From NCBI RefSeq assembly GCF_900156525.1, contig NZ_FTPS01000001.1, positions 1,364,001 through 1,428,000 of the forward strand: a stretch of 64,000 nt of DNA, written 5' to 3'. The notes beneath the pieces were generated by a model, which had not been told where the DNA came from, searched no databases, and worked only from the letters and a program-made list of their open reading frames with translations. The position numbers and the translations under genes were made by a program. Numbering within the stretch: the first letter of the stretch is position 1; each line of letters starts with the position of its first letter. Source of the DNA: Pontibaca methylaminivorans (lineage in GTDB: Bacteria > Pseudomonadota > Alphaproteobacteria > Rhodobacterales > Rhodobacteraceae). Of this stretch, positions 26,160 to 35,900 are shown piece after piece.

Positions 26160-26989
26160 ACGAGACCCGGATTCCTCTGGCCGGCGTGATCGGTGATCCG
26201 ATCGCGCATTCGCGTTCGCCGCAGATCCATCTTCACTGGCTGCAAAAGCATGGCATCCGGGGCTATTATGTGCCGATGCCGGTCAGGGGCGACGATCTTG
26301 CCGAGGTTCTGCGCACCCTGCCGCGCATGGGTTTCGTCGGTGTGAACGTGACCATCCCGCACAAGGAGGCGGCGCTTGCCATCGCCGATCAGGTCAGCGA
26401 CCGGGCCGCGCTGATCGGTGCCGCCAATACCCTGAGCTTTGACACTGACGGGCATATTCATGCCGACAATACGGACGGCTACGGGTTTATCGAAAACCTG
26501 CGCAGCGGCGCGCCCGGCTGGCGGGCCGACAGCGGCGATGCCGCGGTGCTGGGCGCGGGCGGCGCGGCGCGGGCGGTGCTGGCGGCGCTCATAGATGCGG
26601 GTGTGCCGAAAATCTGGCTGATGAACCGCACCCGGGCGCGTGCCGAAAGCCTGCGGGCCGAACTGGGCGAGCGTATCGAGGTCGAGGACTGGGCCGAGGC
26701 CGGAAACGTGATCGAGGACTCGGCGCTTGTCGTCAACACGACGTCGCTCGGCATGACCGGACATGCGCCGCTGCGGGTGCCGCTCGACGGGCTCGGCCCC
26801 GATCATGTGGTGACGGACCTTGTCTATGCGCCGCTGCGGACCCGCCTGCTGGACGAGGCCGAGGAGGCCGGCGCTACGGTCGTCGATGGGCTCGGCATGC
26901 TGCTGCATCAGGCCGTTCCCGCGTTTGAGCGCTGGTTCGGCATCCGCCCCGAGGTGGACGAGGCCGTGCGCCGGGCCGCGCTCGCATGA
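26156..26989 (+). CDS. aroE: Shikimate dehydrogenase AroE
   Basis: 277 residues. Reduces 3-dehydroshikimate to shikimate with NADPH in aromatic amino acid synthesis. Landmarks: 'AGVIGDPIAHSRSPQIHLHW' (shikimate-binding SRS), 'GVNVTIPHKEAAL' with the catalytic Lys, 'GAANTL', 'ADNTDGYGF' with the catalytic Asp, the NADP loop 'AVLGAGGAARAVLAAL' and 'NRTRARAE', and 'GLGMLLHQAVPAFERWFG'. Overlaps maf and coaE by 4 bp each, suggesting a coupled operon. Confidence 0.96.
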   Translation: MNETRIPLAGVIGDPIAHSRSPQIHLHWLQKHGIRGYYVPMPVRGDDLAEVLRTLPRMGFVGVNVTIPHKEAALAIADQVSDRAALIGAANTLSFDTDGHIHADNTDGYGFIENLRSGAPGWRADSGDAAVLGAGGAARAVLAALIDAGVPKIWLMNRTRARAESLRAELGERIEVEDWAEAGNVIEDSALVVNTTSLGMTGHAPLRVPLDGLGPDHVVTDLVYAPLRTRLLDEAEEAGATVVDGLGMLLHQAVPAFERWFGIRPEVDEAVRRAALA

Positions 26990-27573
26990 GCTATCGTCTG
27001 GGGCTCACCGGTTCGATCGGCACGGGAAAAAGCACCACAGCCGCGTTCTTTGCCGAGGAAGGCTGCGCCATCTGGGATGCGGATGCCGCGGTGCATCGCC
27101 TTTACGCCGAGGGTGGCGCGGCGGTCACGCCGATGGCCGCGGCCTTTCCCGAGGCGGTGCGGGACGGCGCCGTCGATCGTGCCGAATTGCGCCGGATCAT
27201 CGCCGGCGACCCCGGCGCCCTGAAGCAGGTGGAGGCCATCGTTCATCCGCTGGTGCGGCAGGACCGCGCCGGGTTCGCGCCGGATGCCGCGATCATCGTC
27301 TATGACATTCCGCTGCTTTACGAGACCGGCGCCGAGCAGGAGATGGACAGCGTCGTCTGCGTGCTTGCACCCCCCGAGGTCCAGCAGCAGCGCGTGCTTG
27401 CACGGGGCACCATGACCCTTGAAGAATTTCACCAAATCCGGGATGCGCAGCTTTCGGCCGAGGAAAAATGCGCCCGGGCGGATCATGTGGTCGTGACCGA
27501 TACGCTCGAACATGCGCGCGAACAGGTCCGGCGGATCCTGCATGACATAAGGACAACCACTGCCGATGCGTGA
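26986..27573 (+). CDS. coaE: Dephospho-CoA kinase CoaE
   Basis: 195 residues. Phosphorylates dephospho-CoA, the last step of coenzyme A synthesis. The P-loop is '[20 protein letters not shown]', followed by '[12 protein letters not shown]', 'HPLVRQD', and '[26 protein letters not shown]'. Normal length. Overlaps aroE (4 bp) and dnaQ (8 bp). With panC elsewhere in the window this is the second CoA-pathway gene. Confidence 0.95.
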   Translation: MSYRLGLTGSIGTGKSTTAAFFAEEGCAIWDADAAVHRLYAEGGAAVTPMAAAFPEAVRDGAVDRAELRRIIAGDPGALKQVEAIVHPLVRQDRAGFAPDAAIIVYDIPLLYETGAEQEMDSVVCVLAPPEVQQQRVLARGTMTLEEFHQIRDAQLSAEEKCARADHVVVTDTLEHAREQVRRILHDIRTTTADA

Positions 27574-28240
27574 GATCGTTCTTGATACCGAAACCACCGG
27601 GCTCGACCCCTTTACCGGCGACCGGATCGTCGAGATCGGCTGTATCGAGCTGGTGAACCATGTGGCGACGGGGGCGAATTTTCACGTTTACGTGAACCCC
27701 GGGCGCTCCATGCCGGAAGAAGCCTTCGCGGTGCATGGTATCAGCGACGAATTCCTGCGCGACAAGCCGCCTTTTGCCGAAGTCGGTGCCGGGTTTCTGG
27801 AGTTCGTCGGGGAATCACCGCTGGTCATCCACAACGCTGCCTTCGACATGAAATTCCTGAATGCCGAGCTCGAATGGATGCAGCTTGCGCCGCTGCCGCT
27901 GACGCGTGCGGTCGATACGCTCGACATTGCGCGGCGGCTTTATCCCGGCGCGCAGAATTCGCTTGATGCGCTTTGCCGCCGCTTCGGCATCGACAATTCG
28001 GCCCGGACCCTGCACGGGGCGCTGCTCGACGCCGAAATTCTCGCCGAGGTCTATCTGGAACTGATCGGCGGGCGGCAGCCGGGCTTTGCCCTGTCGGCAT
28101 CGCGCGGGCGCGGCACGGGAGTCGGCATTGACTGGCGCCCCATGCCGCGCCCGACACCGCTTCCGCCCCGAATCACCGAAGCGGAGCGCATCGCCCATGC
28201 GGCGCTGGTGGAAACGCTTGGCGAAAAGTCGCTCTGGTAG
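27566..28240 (+). CDS. dnaQ: DNA polymerase III epsilon subunit (proofreading 3'-5' exonuclease)
   Basis: 224 residues. DEDDh exonuclease motifs: Exo I '[12 protein letters not shown]' (residues about 5-16), Exo II '[14 protein letters not shown]', Exo III '[17 protein letters not shown]' with the H of DEDDh. The C-terminal ~50 residues are variable and proline-rich ('[21 protein letters not shown]') and probably bind the alpha subunit. It is the usual third gene after aroE-coaE in alphaproteobacterial origin regions and the last rightward gene before the secB-fxsA pair on the other strand. Confidence 0.95.
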   Translation: MREIVLDTETTGLDPFTGDRIVEIGCIELVNHVATGANFHVYVNPGRSMPEEAFAVHGISDEFLRDKPPFAEVGAGFLEFVGESPLVIHNAAFDMKFLNAELEWMQLAPLPLTRAVDTLDIARRLYPGAQNSLDALCRRFGIDNSARTLHGALLDAEILAEVYLELIGGRQPGFALSASRGRGTGVGIDWRPMPRPTPLPPRITEAERIAHAALVETLGEKSLW

Positions 28241-28245
28241 CGGTA

Positions 28246-28755
28246 TCAGGCGTCGGGCCGCCGCTCTGCCGCTTGCCGCCGTGCCACTTCGTTTCGATAA
28301 AGCTGCAGGAAATCAATGGTTTCCAGATTGAGCGGCGGATAACCCCCGTCGCGGGTCACGTCGCTGACGATCCGGCGCAGGAACGGGAACAGCATGCGCG
28401 GACATTCGATCAGCAGGAACGGGTGGATCTGGGATTCGGGCACGTGTTCGATTTCGAACACGCCGACATATTCGATCTCGAGCAGGAACAGCGTTTCGTC
28501 GCTGCCCTTGCCCTTGGATTCGATGGTCAGCTTGGTCGCGACCTCATAGCGATTCTCTTCCGGCCGTTTCCGGGCATCCAGATTGACCTGCACGTTGATG
28601 TCGGGCTGCACCTCGCCGGCACTGCCCTTCTGGGCCATGACGTTCTCGAACGACAGGTCGCGCACGAACTGGCCGAGAATGCGCATCTGCGGCTGTTGCG
28701 GAGGCTGCGCCTGTTCCGCCGGGTTGCTGGTCTTGTCCTCGCTGTTTTCGCTCAT
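28246..28755 (-). CDS. secB: Protein-export chaperone SecB
   Basis: 169 residues from the ATG at 28755 (AGGA site upstream). SecB holds preproteins unfolded and passes them to SecA. The conserved 'MRILGQFVRDLSFENVMAQKG', 'INVQVNLDARK', 'LLEIEYVGVFEIEHVPESQIHPFLLIECPRMLFPFLRRIVSDVTRDGGYPPLNLETIDFLQLYR' pattern (shown in parts below twenty residues) is unmistakable: 'YVGVFEIEHVP', 'LLIECPRMLFPFLRRI', 'GGYPPLNLETIDF'. It is convergent with dnaQ and lies 65 bp downstream of fxsA. Confidence 0.96.
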   Translation of the reverse strand: MSENSEDKTSNPAEQAQPPQQPQMRILGQFVRDLSFENVMAQKGSAGEVQPDINVQVNLDARKRPEENRYEVATKLTIESKGKGSDETLFLLEIEYVGVFEIEHVPESQIHPFLLIECPRMLFPFLRRIVSDVTRDGGYPPLNLETIDFLQLYRNEVARRQAAERRPDA

Positions 28756-28820
28756 GTCCTGTTCCTTGCAAGATGCGGGCATTTTCGCCTTATCAGCTTG
28801 CCGGGACCGGCTCAATGGCA

Positions 28821-29291
28821 TCAGCCGGGGCGTCGGGGTCCCTTGACCCAGCCCGAGGGCGCATCCGGGTCACGCCGGGGCCGCACCACCTCGTATTCGC
28901 CGTCGATCACCTGGTCGCCCTGCCGCCCCCGGAACTCGGTCACGATCATTCGGGCCCGCAGCCAGCGGAGCAGCGCCATCCGCACCGGCGGCAGCAGCAG
29001 CAGAAAGCCGACCATGTCGGTAAAGAACCCGGGCACCACCAGCAGGATCCCGGAAACAAGGATCGTCGCCCCCGTGGCCAGCGGCTCGGTCGGGTCGGTC
29101 ATCTCGTCAAAGGACCGCCGCAGCCGCGCCAGCGCATTGCGCCCCTGGCTGCGGATCATGACGATTCCGGCCACGGCGCTCAGCACAACGAGCGCGAGCG
29201 TCGGGAAAAGCCCGATCAGATCGCCGACCTGGATGAACAGCGCGATCTCGACGAAGGGGACCAGCACGAATGCCAGAAACAGATATACCAT
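28821..29291 (-). CDS. fxsA: FxsA family membrane protein
   Basis: 156 residues from the ATG at 29291, which follows AAGG with about 7-base spacing; the frame extends upstream but the first membrane helix starts right here (MVYLFLAFVLVPFVEIALFIQVG). Three to four hydrophobic segments follow, with 'GILLVVPGFFTDMVGFLLLLPPVR' typical of FxsA, the inner-membrane protein whose excess relieves phage T7 exclusion in E. coli F+ cells. Its cellular role is unknown. Divergent from the Tim44-like gene; upstream of secB. Confidence 0.9.
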   Translation of the reverse strand: MVYLFLAFVLVPFVEIALFIQVGDLIGLFPTLALVVLSAVAGIVMIRSQGRNALARLRRSFDEMTDPTEPLATGATILVSGILLVVPGFFTDMVGFLLLLPPVRMALLRWLRARMIVTEFRGRQGDQVIDGEYEVVRPRRDPDAPSGWVKGPRRPG

Positions 29292-29397
29292 GAGCGCCTT
29301 GTCCTTGGTTCTGGACGGTGGACTTGACACCGCCGCTCACCTACATAGTGCCGTGTACGGATCGTTACAAAGCCTGTCGCCGCGACGTGAGGTAAAA

Positions 29398-30057
29398 ATG
29401 AACTCACCCATCATCCAGCTTCTGGTTCTGGCTGGCATCGCGATTTTTCTGATCTGGCGCCTGCGCAATGTGCTCGGGACGCGCGAAGGCTTTGAAAAGC
29501 CGGCTGTTCCGCAGAAGCCGGCGCATAGCGATCCGCGCCCCGAATTCGAGGTGATCGAGGGCGGGCCCGACCGCGACATCACCGATCACGTGGCCGAAGG
29601 CAGCCCCGAGGCCGAGGCGCTCGCCCAGATGAAACGCGTCGAGCCCGCCTTTTCCGTGACCGATTTCGTGCAGGGCGCACGCAGCGCCTATGAAATGATC
29701 GTGACCGGGTTCGACAAGGGCGATCTGGACGGCCTCAAGCCCCTGCTTGACGAGGATGTCTATGCCTCCTTCGCGGAAGCCGTGCGCGCCCGCGAGGAAC
29801 AGGGGCTGAAGATCGAATCCGAATTCGTCGGCGTACGTGAAACCGTGATCCGCGAGGTCAGCTTCCAGCGCGACAGCAACCTCGCCGAAGTCACCATGCG
29901 CTTTGTCGGAGAGCTGACCTCGGTGGTGCGCAACGCCGAGGGAGACATCGTCGAAGGCAGCCCGAGCGCCATCAAGCGCCAGACCGATGTCTGGACCTTC
30001 GCCCGCACCATGGGCGCAGCCGATCCGAACTGGCGCCTTGTTGCCACCGGCAGCTGA
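29398..30057 (+). CDS. Tim44/TimA-family membrane-anchored adaptor protein
   Basis: 219 residues. An N-terminal membrane anchor (NSPIIQLLVLAGIAIFLIWRL) is followed by a charged linker with 'FEVIEGGPDRDITDHVAEG' and a C-terminal Tim44-like domain ('FSVTDFVQGARSAYEMIVTGFDKGDLDGLKPLL', then 'DVWTFARTMGAADPNWRLVATGS'). Alphaproteobacterial relatives of mitochondrial Tim44 are thought to be inner-membrane adaptors; their partner is not well defined. The ATG at 29398 gives the anchor directly. The location beside fxsA, secB and the Smr gene is the usual alphaproteobacterial neighbourhood. Confidence 0.88.
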   Translation: MNSPIIQLLVLAGIAIFLIWRLRNVLGTREGFEKPAVPQKPAHSDPRPEFEVIEGGPDRDITDHVAEGSPEAEALAQMKRVEPAFSVTDFVQGARSAYEMIVTGFDKGDLDGLKPLLDEDVYASFAEAVRAREEQGLKIESEFVGVRETVIREVSFQRDSNLAEVTMRFVGELTSVVRNAEGDIVEGSPSAIKRQTDVWTFARTMGAADPNWRLVATGS

Positions 30058-30078
30058 TGGCGGGCGGGTTGATGAGTG

Positions 30079-30654
30079 ATGGCCCGACGTCTTTCACAGG
30101 AAGAACTGGATCTCTGGCGCCGGATTACCCGCGCGACCGAGCGCCTGCACCCTGAAACATCGCTCCCGGCGGTCGAGGCCGCGCGCCCCCGCCCACCGCT
30201 CAAGGCCGAGCCGATCACCCCGTTCCGCCCGGGCAGCCGGGTGCCGCGTCCGCTTCCGGCGGTCGATCTGAACCAGCCGATGCCCGAGCGCCTGAAAGAC
30301 GCGGCACTGCAGATGGACCGCAAGCTTCATGCAAGGATGAAACGGGGCAAGCTCGTGCCCGAGGCGCGGATGGACCTGCACGGCATGACGCTCGCGCGGG
30401 CGCATGGGGCGCTTACCAGCTTCATCCTCGGGGCGCAGGCCAGCGACCGGCGGCTGGTGCTTGTGATCACGGGCAAGGGAAAGCGTTCACGCGATGACGG
30501 TCCGATCCCGACGCCGCGCGGGGTGTTGCGCCATCAGGTGCCGCAATGGCTCATGATGCCGCCGCTTGCCCAGGCCGTGCTTCAAATAACGCCGGCGCAT
30601 GTGAGCCATGGCGGCGAGGGCGCCTATTACGTCTATCTGCGCAAGCGCCGCTGA
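30079..30654 (+). CDS. Smr/MutS2-type domain protein
   Basis: 191 residues from the ATG at 30079 (a GTG lies one codon before). The N-terminus is basic and proline-rich and likely disordered. The C-terminal ~85 residues form an Smr domain: 'ARMDLHGMTLARAHGALTSFI' (the DLHG motif), 'LVLVITGKGKRS' (TGxG motif) and 'GVLRHQVPQWLM'. Smr domains bind nucleic acid and many are endonucleases; in relatives they act in recombination suppression or ribosome rescue. The exact role of this stand-alone form is unknown. It starts 21 bp after the Tim44-like gene. Confidence 0.88.
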   Translation: MARRLSQEELDLWRRITRATERLHPETSLPAVEAARPRPPLKAEPITPFRPGSRVPRPLPAVDLNQPMPERLKDAALQMDRKLHARMKRGKLVPEARMDLHGMTLARAHGALTSFILGAQASDRRLVLVITGKGKRSRDDGPIPTPRGVLRHQVPQWLMMPPLAQAVLQITPAHVSHGGEGAYYVYLRKRR

Positions 30655-30672
30655 CCCGCGTCCGGCACGCTG

Positions 30673-31980
30673 TCAGAGAACATAACGGCTCATGTCGGCG
30701 GTTTTCAGCAATGCGCCGAGATTGGCATCGACGAAAGCGGCATCAACGGTGATTGTGTCGCCGCTGCGGTCGGGGGCGTTGAAGGACAGTTCCTCGAACA
30801 CGCGTTCCATCACCGTATAAAGCCGGCGCGCGCCGATGTTCTCGACACTCTGGTTGACCTCGGCGGCGATCCGCGCAAGGGCGGCGATGCCGTCCTCGGT
30901 GAATTCGACCGTGACGTTCTCGGTCTCCATCATCGCCGCGTACTGGCGGGTGAGCGCGTTGTCGGTTTCGGTCAGGATGCGAACGAAATCCTCTTCGGTC
31001 AGCGCGCGCAGCTCGACCCGGATCGGCAGGCGCCCCTGAAGTTCGGGCAGCAGATCCGAGGGCTTGGCGATATGGAAGGCGCCCGAGGCGATGAACAGGA
31101 TATGATCGGTGCGCACCGCCCCGTGCTTGGTGGAAACCGTGGTGCCTTCGATCAGCGGCAGCAGATCGCGCTGCACGCCTTCGCGGCTCACATCGCCGCC
31201 GCGCGCATCCGAGCGGGCGCAGACCTTGTCGATCTCGTCCAGGAACACGATGCCGTCCTGTTCGACCGATTCAAGCGCGGTGCGGGTTACGGTCTCGTCG
31301 TCCAGAAGCTTGTCGGCTTCTTCGCCGATCAGCACGTCATAACTTTCCGCAACCGTCATGCGCTGGCGTTTCGTGCGCCCGCCAAAGGCTTTTCCAAACA
31401 TGTCGCCAAGGTTCATCATCCCCATGTTGGACCCCGGCTGCCCCGGAATTTCCATCATCGAAAAGGGGTTCGAGCTGTCGGTGACCTCAAGTTCGATCAC
31501 CGTATCGTCCAGTTCCCCGGCCTTGAGCTTCCTGCGGAACATGTCGCGGGTGGTTTCGCGCGCGTCCTTGCCGGCGATGGCCGTGACCACACGTTCCTCG
31601 GCGGCCTCATGGGCACGGGCCTTGACCTCCTCGCGCATGTATTCCCGGGTCTGGGCGATGGCCGCGTCCATCAGATCGCGGATGATCTGCTCCACGTCGC
31701 GCCCGACATAACCGACCTCGGTGAACTTGGTCGCCTCGACCTTGATGAAGGGCGCGCGGGCAAGCCGGGCCAGGCGGCGCGAGATCTCGGTCTTGCCGAC
31801 CCCGGTCGGGCCGATCATCAGGATGTTCTTGGGATAGACCTCGTCGCGCAGATCCGAGCGCAGATGGCGCCGCCGCCAGCGGTCGCGCAGGGCCACCGCC
31901 ACGGCGCGTTTCGCGTCCCTTTGGCCGATGATGAACCGGTCGAGTTCGGAAACGATTTCGCGCGGGGTAAGATCGGTCAT
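30673..31980 (-). CDS. hslU: ATP-dependent protease ATPase subunit HslU
   Basis: 435 residues, normal length. AAA+ unfoldase that feeds HslV. Seen: the N-terminal '[27 protein letters not shown]', Walker A '[17 protein letters not shown]', the pore loop '[13 protein letters not shown]', an inserted I domain, Walker B '[10 protein letters not shown]', sensor '[17 protein letters not shown]', and the C-terminal tail ending SRYVL that docks into HslV. 28 bp after hslV; convergent with the Smr gene. Confidence 0.97.
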   Translation of the reverse strand: MTDLTPREIVSELDRFIIGQRDAKRAVAVALRDRWRRRHLRSDLRDEVYPKNILMIGPTGVGKTEISRRLARLARAPFIKVEATKFTEVGYVGRDVEQIIRDLMDAAIAQTREYMREEVKARAHEAAEERVVTAIAGKDARETTRDMFRRKLKAGELDDTVIELEVTDSSNPFSMMEIPGQPGSNMGMMNLGDMFGKAFGGRTKRQRMTVAESYDVLIGEEADKLLDDETVTRTALESVEQDGIVFLDEIDKVCARSDARGGDVSREGVQRDLLPLIEGTTVSTKHGAVRTDHILFIASGAFHIAKPSDLLPELQGRLPIRVELRALTEEDFVRILTETDNALTRQYAAMMETENVTVEFTEDGIAALARIAAEVNQSVENIGARRLYTVMERVFEELSFNAPDRSGDTITVDAAFVDANLGALLKTADMSRYVL

Positions 31981-32008
31981 GCCCTGCCTCCTCGTGCTGG
32001 GGTGAGGT

Positions 32009-32566
32009 CTATTTCGAGATCGTCTCGACCGTCAGGTTGCCGTTCGTATAGACGCAGATATCGGCGGCGATCGCCATGGCTTCGCGGGCGATGGTTTCGG
32101 CATCCTTGTCGCCCGTCATCAGGGCACGGGCGGCGGCAAGCGCATAATTCCCGCCCGAGCCGATCGCCGCGACGTCATGTTCGGGTTCGAGCACGTCGCC
32201 CGCGCCCGTGATCACGAAAAGATCCGCCCCGTCCGACACGATCAGCATCGCCTCGAGCTTCTGCAGATACTTGTCGGTGCGCCAGTCCTTGGCCAGTTCG
32301 ACCGCCGCGCGCTGCAACTGCCCCGAGGCGGCCTCGAGTTTCGCTTCGAGCCGCTCGAGCAGGGTAAAGGCATCGGCGGTCGATCCGGCAAATCCGGCCA
32401 GCACCTCGCGCCCGGCGCTGTCAAGCCGCCGCACCTTGCGCGCGGTGCCCTTGATCACGGTCTGGCCGAGCGTGACCTGCCCGTCACCCGCGATCACCAC
32501 CTTGCCGTTCTTGCGCACGCCGATGATCGTGGTGCCGTGCCAGCCCGGAAAGCTGTCCTGGCTCAT
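32009..32566 (-). CDS. hslV: ATP-dependent protease peptidase subunit HslV
   Basis: 185 residues from the ATG at 32566 with a GGAGG site. HslV is the proteasome-like peptidase of the HslUV complex; the active Thr is exposed after removal of about ten residues, here the first Thr of '[17 protein letters not shown]'. Further signatures '[25 protein letters not shown]' and '[17 protein letters not shown]'. Operon with hslU; about 34 bp downstream of trxA. Confidence 0.96.
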   Translation of the reverse strand: MSQDSFPGWHGTTIIGVRKNGKVVIAGDGQVTLGQTVIKGTARKVRRLDSAGREVLAGFAGSTADAFTLLERLEAKLEAASGQLQRAAVELAKDWRTDKYLQKLEAMLIVSDGADLFVITGAGDVLEPEHDVAAIGSGGNYALAAARALMTGDKDAETIAREAMAIAADICVYTNGNLTVETISK

Positions 32567-32600
32567 GTGGGCCTCCTGTCGCGGCGCCGGGCGGCGTGGG

Positions 32601-32924
32601 TCATGCAATGGCTTCGTCGATCCAGCTTTGCAGGGCGGCCTTGGGGGCTGCGCCGGCCCGGTTCGAGATCACCTCGCCGTCCCGGAAGATGAACAGCGCC
32701 GGGATGCCGCGCACGCCAAGCTGTGCCGCAACGCCCGCGTTGCTGTCCACATCGACCTTGGCGATCTTGATCCGGCCGGCATATTCGCTGGCCAGTTCTT
32801 CAAGTGCGGGACCGATCTGCTTGCAGGGGCCGCACCATTCGGCCCAGAAATCGACGACGACGGGAATGTCCGCATTCTTCACTTCGGCATCGAAGGTTTC
32901 GTCCGTGACGGCGACGGTGGACAT
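32601..32924 (-). CDS. trxA: Thioredoxin
   Basis: 107 residues. General thiol-disulfide reductant. The active site is [13 protein letters not shown] (Cys at about 31 and 34) with the conserved cis-Pro segment '[15 protein letters not shown]'. Single-domain size. It lies between addA (36 bp upstream of its start) and hslV, an arrangement typical of Rhodobacterales. Confidence 0.96.
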   Translation of the reverse strand: MSTVAVTDETFDAEVKNADIPVVVDFWAEWCGPCKQIGPALEELASEYAGRIKIAKVDVDSNAGVAAQLGVRGIPALFIFRDGEVISNRAGAAPKAALQSWIDEAIA

Positions 32925-32960
32925 GGTTTCTCTCCTGACAATATCGGTGTGCCGGGGAAC

Positions 32961-35900
32961 CTATGAACGCCGGGGGGCGCCGTCAAGGCAAGTGGCGCGG
33001 GCAAGCGCCCCGGACAGCAATTCCGCCGGGAGTGTCATGAGCGTTGCGCTCCGCGTCCAGAGGATCGCCGCCTGCACCGTATGGTCCGGGTAGATCGCGG
33101 CCAGCGCCGCCGCATAGGCGCCCATCTGCCGCAACAGCCCCTCCGGCACCTGCGCTGGCGTGGCCGGAACCAGGGCGTTCGACTTGAAATCGACTGCGAG
33201 CACCTGCCCGGGCGTCACCAGCAGCCGGTCGATCACCCCGTGAAACCGCTGCCCGCGGATTTCGGCGGTAAGGGCCACCTCGGCAAGCGCCTCGCCCGCA
33301 AAGAGCGGTGCGAGCGCAGGTGCATCCAGCACCGCGATCGCCTCGGCCAGCAGGGCGGAACGCTCCGCCGCGTCCAGATCGGGAAGAAGGTTCCCGGCCG
33401 CGCCCGCCCGTTCCGGTGTTAGGACAAGCGGGAGGTGTTCCAGCAGCAGGTGCAGCCGCGTGCCCCGCAGCATGGCGGCGGCCTCGTCCAGCCCCGATTC
33501 TCCGGGCAGCGCCTTAGCCCCGCCGAGATCCGAGGGGTTGACCGGCTCAGACGGCAGGACAGGGGCCGGCGCGGGGGTGCGGAACAGGTCGGGGAGCGGT
33601 TCGGGCCTCTGCACAACCGGGGCCTCGTGCCGGAGCGGCAGACCTTCCCAGTCGCCGTGGGAAAGGCGCAGGCAATCCATGCCGTCGATCCGCAGCGACG
33701 CCGCGTTATCGGCCTTCATTGCCGCCTCGATCGGCCGATACCAGCCCTCTTCGTCCTTGCCGGCATCGCCGGCGGCGGCAACGATCAGCCATTTCTCGGC
33801 CCGCGTCATCGCCACGTAAAGCAGCCGCTGCCGCTCGGCCGCGTCGCGTTCGCGTTCCACTTCATGCGCATCGGCCATCAATGGCGGCTGGCTGTCGGCC
33901 GGCATCCGCCAGAGCGGCACCCCGTCGGCCAGCAGGATCTCGCCCCGGCGGGGGTTCCGCGGCGGGCAGGTGTCGGGCAGGATCACGATCGGCGCCTCGA
34001 GTCCCTTTGCGCCATGCACCGTCATCACCCGCAGAAGATCGCCCGCGCTGCCGGTCTGGCGCTTGATTTCAAGCTCGTCAGTCTCCATCCAGGCAAGGAA
34101 TCCGGTCAGGCTCGGGATGTTCGTGGCCTCGTAGGCGAGCGCCTGCGACAGAAGCGCGTCGATGCCATCCTCGGCCTCGGGGCCGAGCCGCGCGAGCAGC
34201 TTCTCGCGGCCACGGTGGCGGGTCAGCGCGCGTTCGATCAGCTCGAAGGGGCGCAGGAAATCCGCCCGGTCGCGCAGGTCGTGCAGCATGGCAAGGGTCT
34301 CGGGATGCTCGGCGCCGGCGTGGCGCAGCGCCTGCCAGAGATAGCTTCCCTCGGGGCGGTGATGGGCGAGCGTGAACAAATCCTGCTCGCTCCAGCCGCC
34401 GAGCGGGGATTTCAGCACCGTGGCCAGGGACAGATCGTCCTCGGGCGTGGCGAGAAAGGCCAGCAGCGCGCCAAGATCGCGCACCGCAAGTTCCGCCCCG
34501 ACCTTCAACCGGTCGGCACCGGCAATCGGCAGGTCGGCCGCCTTGCAGGCGCGGATGATCTCGGCGAAAAGCTCCGACCGCCGCTGCACCAGGATCAGGA
34601 AATCGCCCGCGCGCACCGGGCGGCGATGCGCGCCGCCGGGCGCGGGGCCGTCCACGGGGATGGTTTCGCCGCCGTCGATCATGGCGCGGATCCGCGTGGC
34701 GATGCGGTCGGCAAGGATCACGTTGTGATGGCGCTCGCCGGGTCGGTCAACGGGGTCGGTCCAGTGGCGGTCGTCCTCCTTTTCCGCCTTTTCGACCACC
34801 GGCCAGAGATCGACACGACCGGGCAGGTCGGCCTTGAAGGCACGGTGCAGCGAATCGCGGCGAAACCCGGCGCTGTCCTGCCCCTCGAACACCAGATCCA
34901 CGAGCCGCAGGATCGCCGGCGAGGAGCGGAAGGAATATTCCAGCTCGAGATCCTGAAGCGGCTTGCGGATTGCCCCAAGGCGCCGCGAAAATTCGGCCTG
35001 CATGCGGTCGAAGGCATCGGGGTCGGCGCCCTGGAAGGAATAGATCGACTGTTTCTTGTCCCCGACCACAAAAATCGTGCGGGTCATGTCGCTGCGTGCG
35101 CTCCTGCCCGAGGTGAATTCCTGCGCCAGCCTTTCGATCACGTCCCACTGTTCGGGGCTCGTGTCCTGCGCCTCGTCCACGAGGATGTGATCTATGCCGC
35201 CGTCCAGCCGGTAAAGCACCCATGAAGCAACCGCCGGGTCGGTCAGCAATGCCCGCGCCTTCAGGATCAGGTCATCGAAGTCGAGCCAGCCGTGCAACTG
35301 CTTGCGCCGCGCATATTCGGGCAGGAAGGCGCGCGCGAAATCATGGAGCGCGGCCGACTTTTCCGCCGCTGCCAGCGCGATGCGGCTTTCGCGCCCCAGT
35401 TCGACACGTCGCATCAGGGCTTCGAGTTTGTCCATCACGGGCGCAAGCGTGCCCTCGCGCAGCGGCTTGGTCGGAAAGGCGCCGATCTTGGCGGCAAAAG
35501 GGGCCTTGGCGCCCGCGCCGTAAAGAAGAGGCCCCTCCAGCAGTCGAAGGCCGCCGATATCGGCCCCGTCAAAGGCGGCAAGGATATCGGCGGCCTTTGC
35601 ATCGTTCTTGCCGCTTGCCTGCAGTGCCGGAACGATGTGGCGGATCAGGTCGGCCTCGCCACCGACGAAGACATCCGCAACAAGCCGCGCCTCGTCATAG
35701 CCCTCGGGCAGGCCGAGCGCGCGCCAGAGATCCGCGCGGGACAGGGGCGGGGCAAAGGCGCTGCGGTGGCCGACGACTGCATTCGTGATCTGCTCGAAAT
35801 CGCTCCCGCCCAGGTGCCGGGCCAGCGCGTCGATCAGCGGTGCCTCGGGGCCTTCGGCGAAATCGCCGATGATCTGGTCGCGCAGTTGCGCGGCCGCGCG

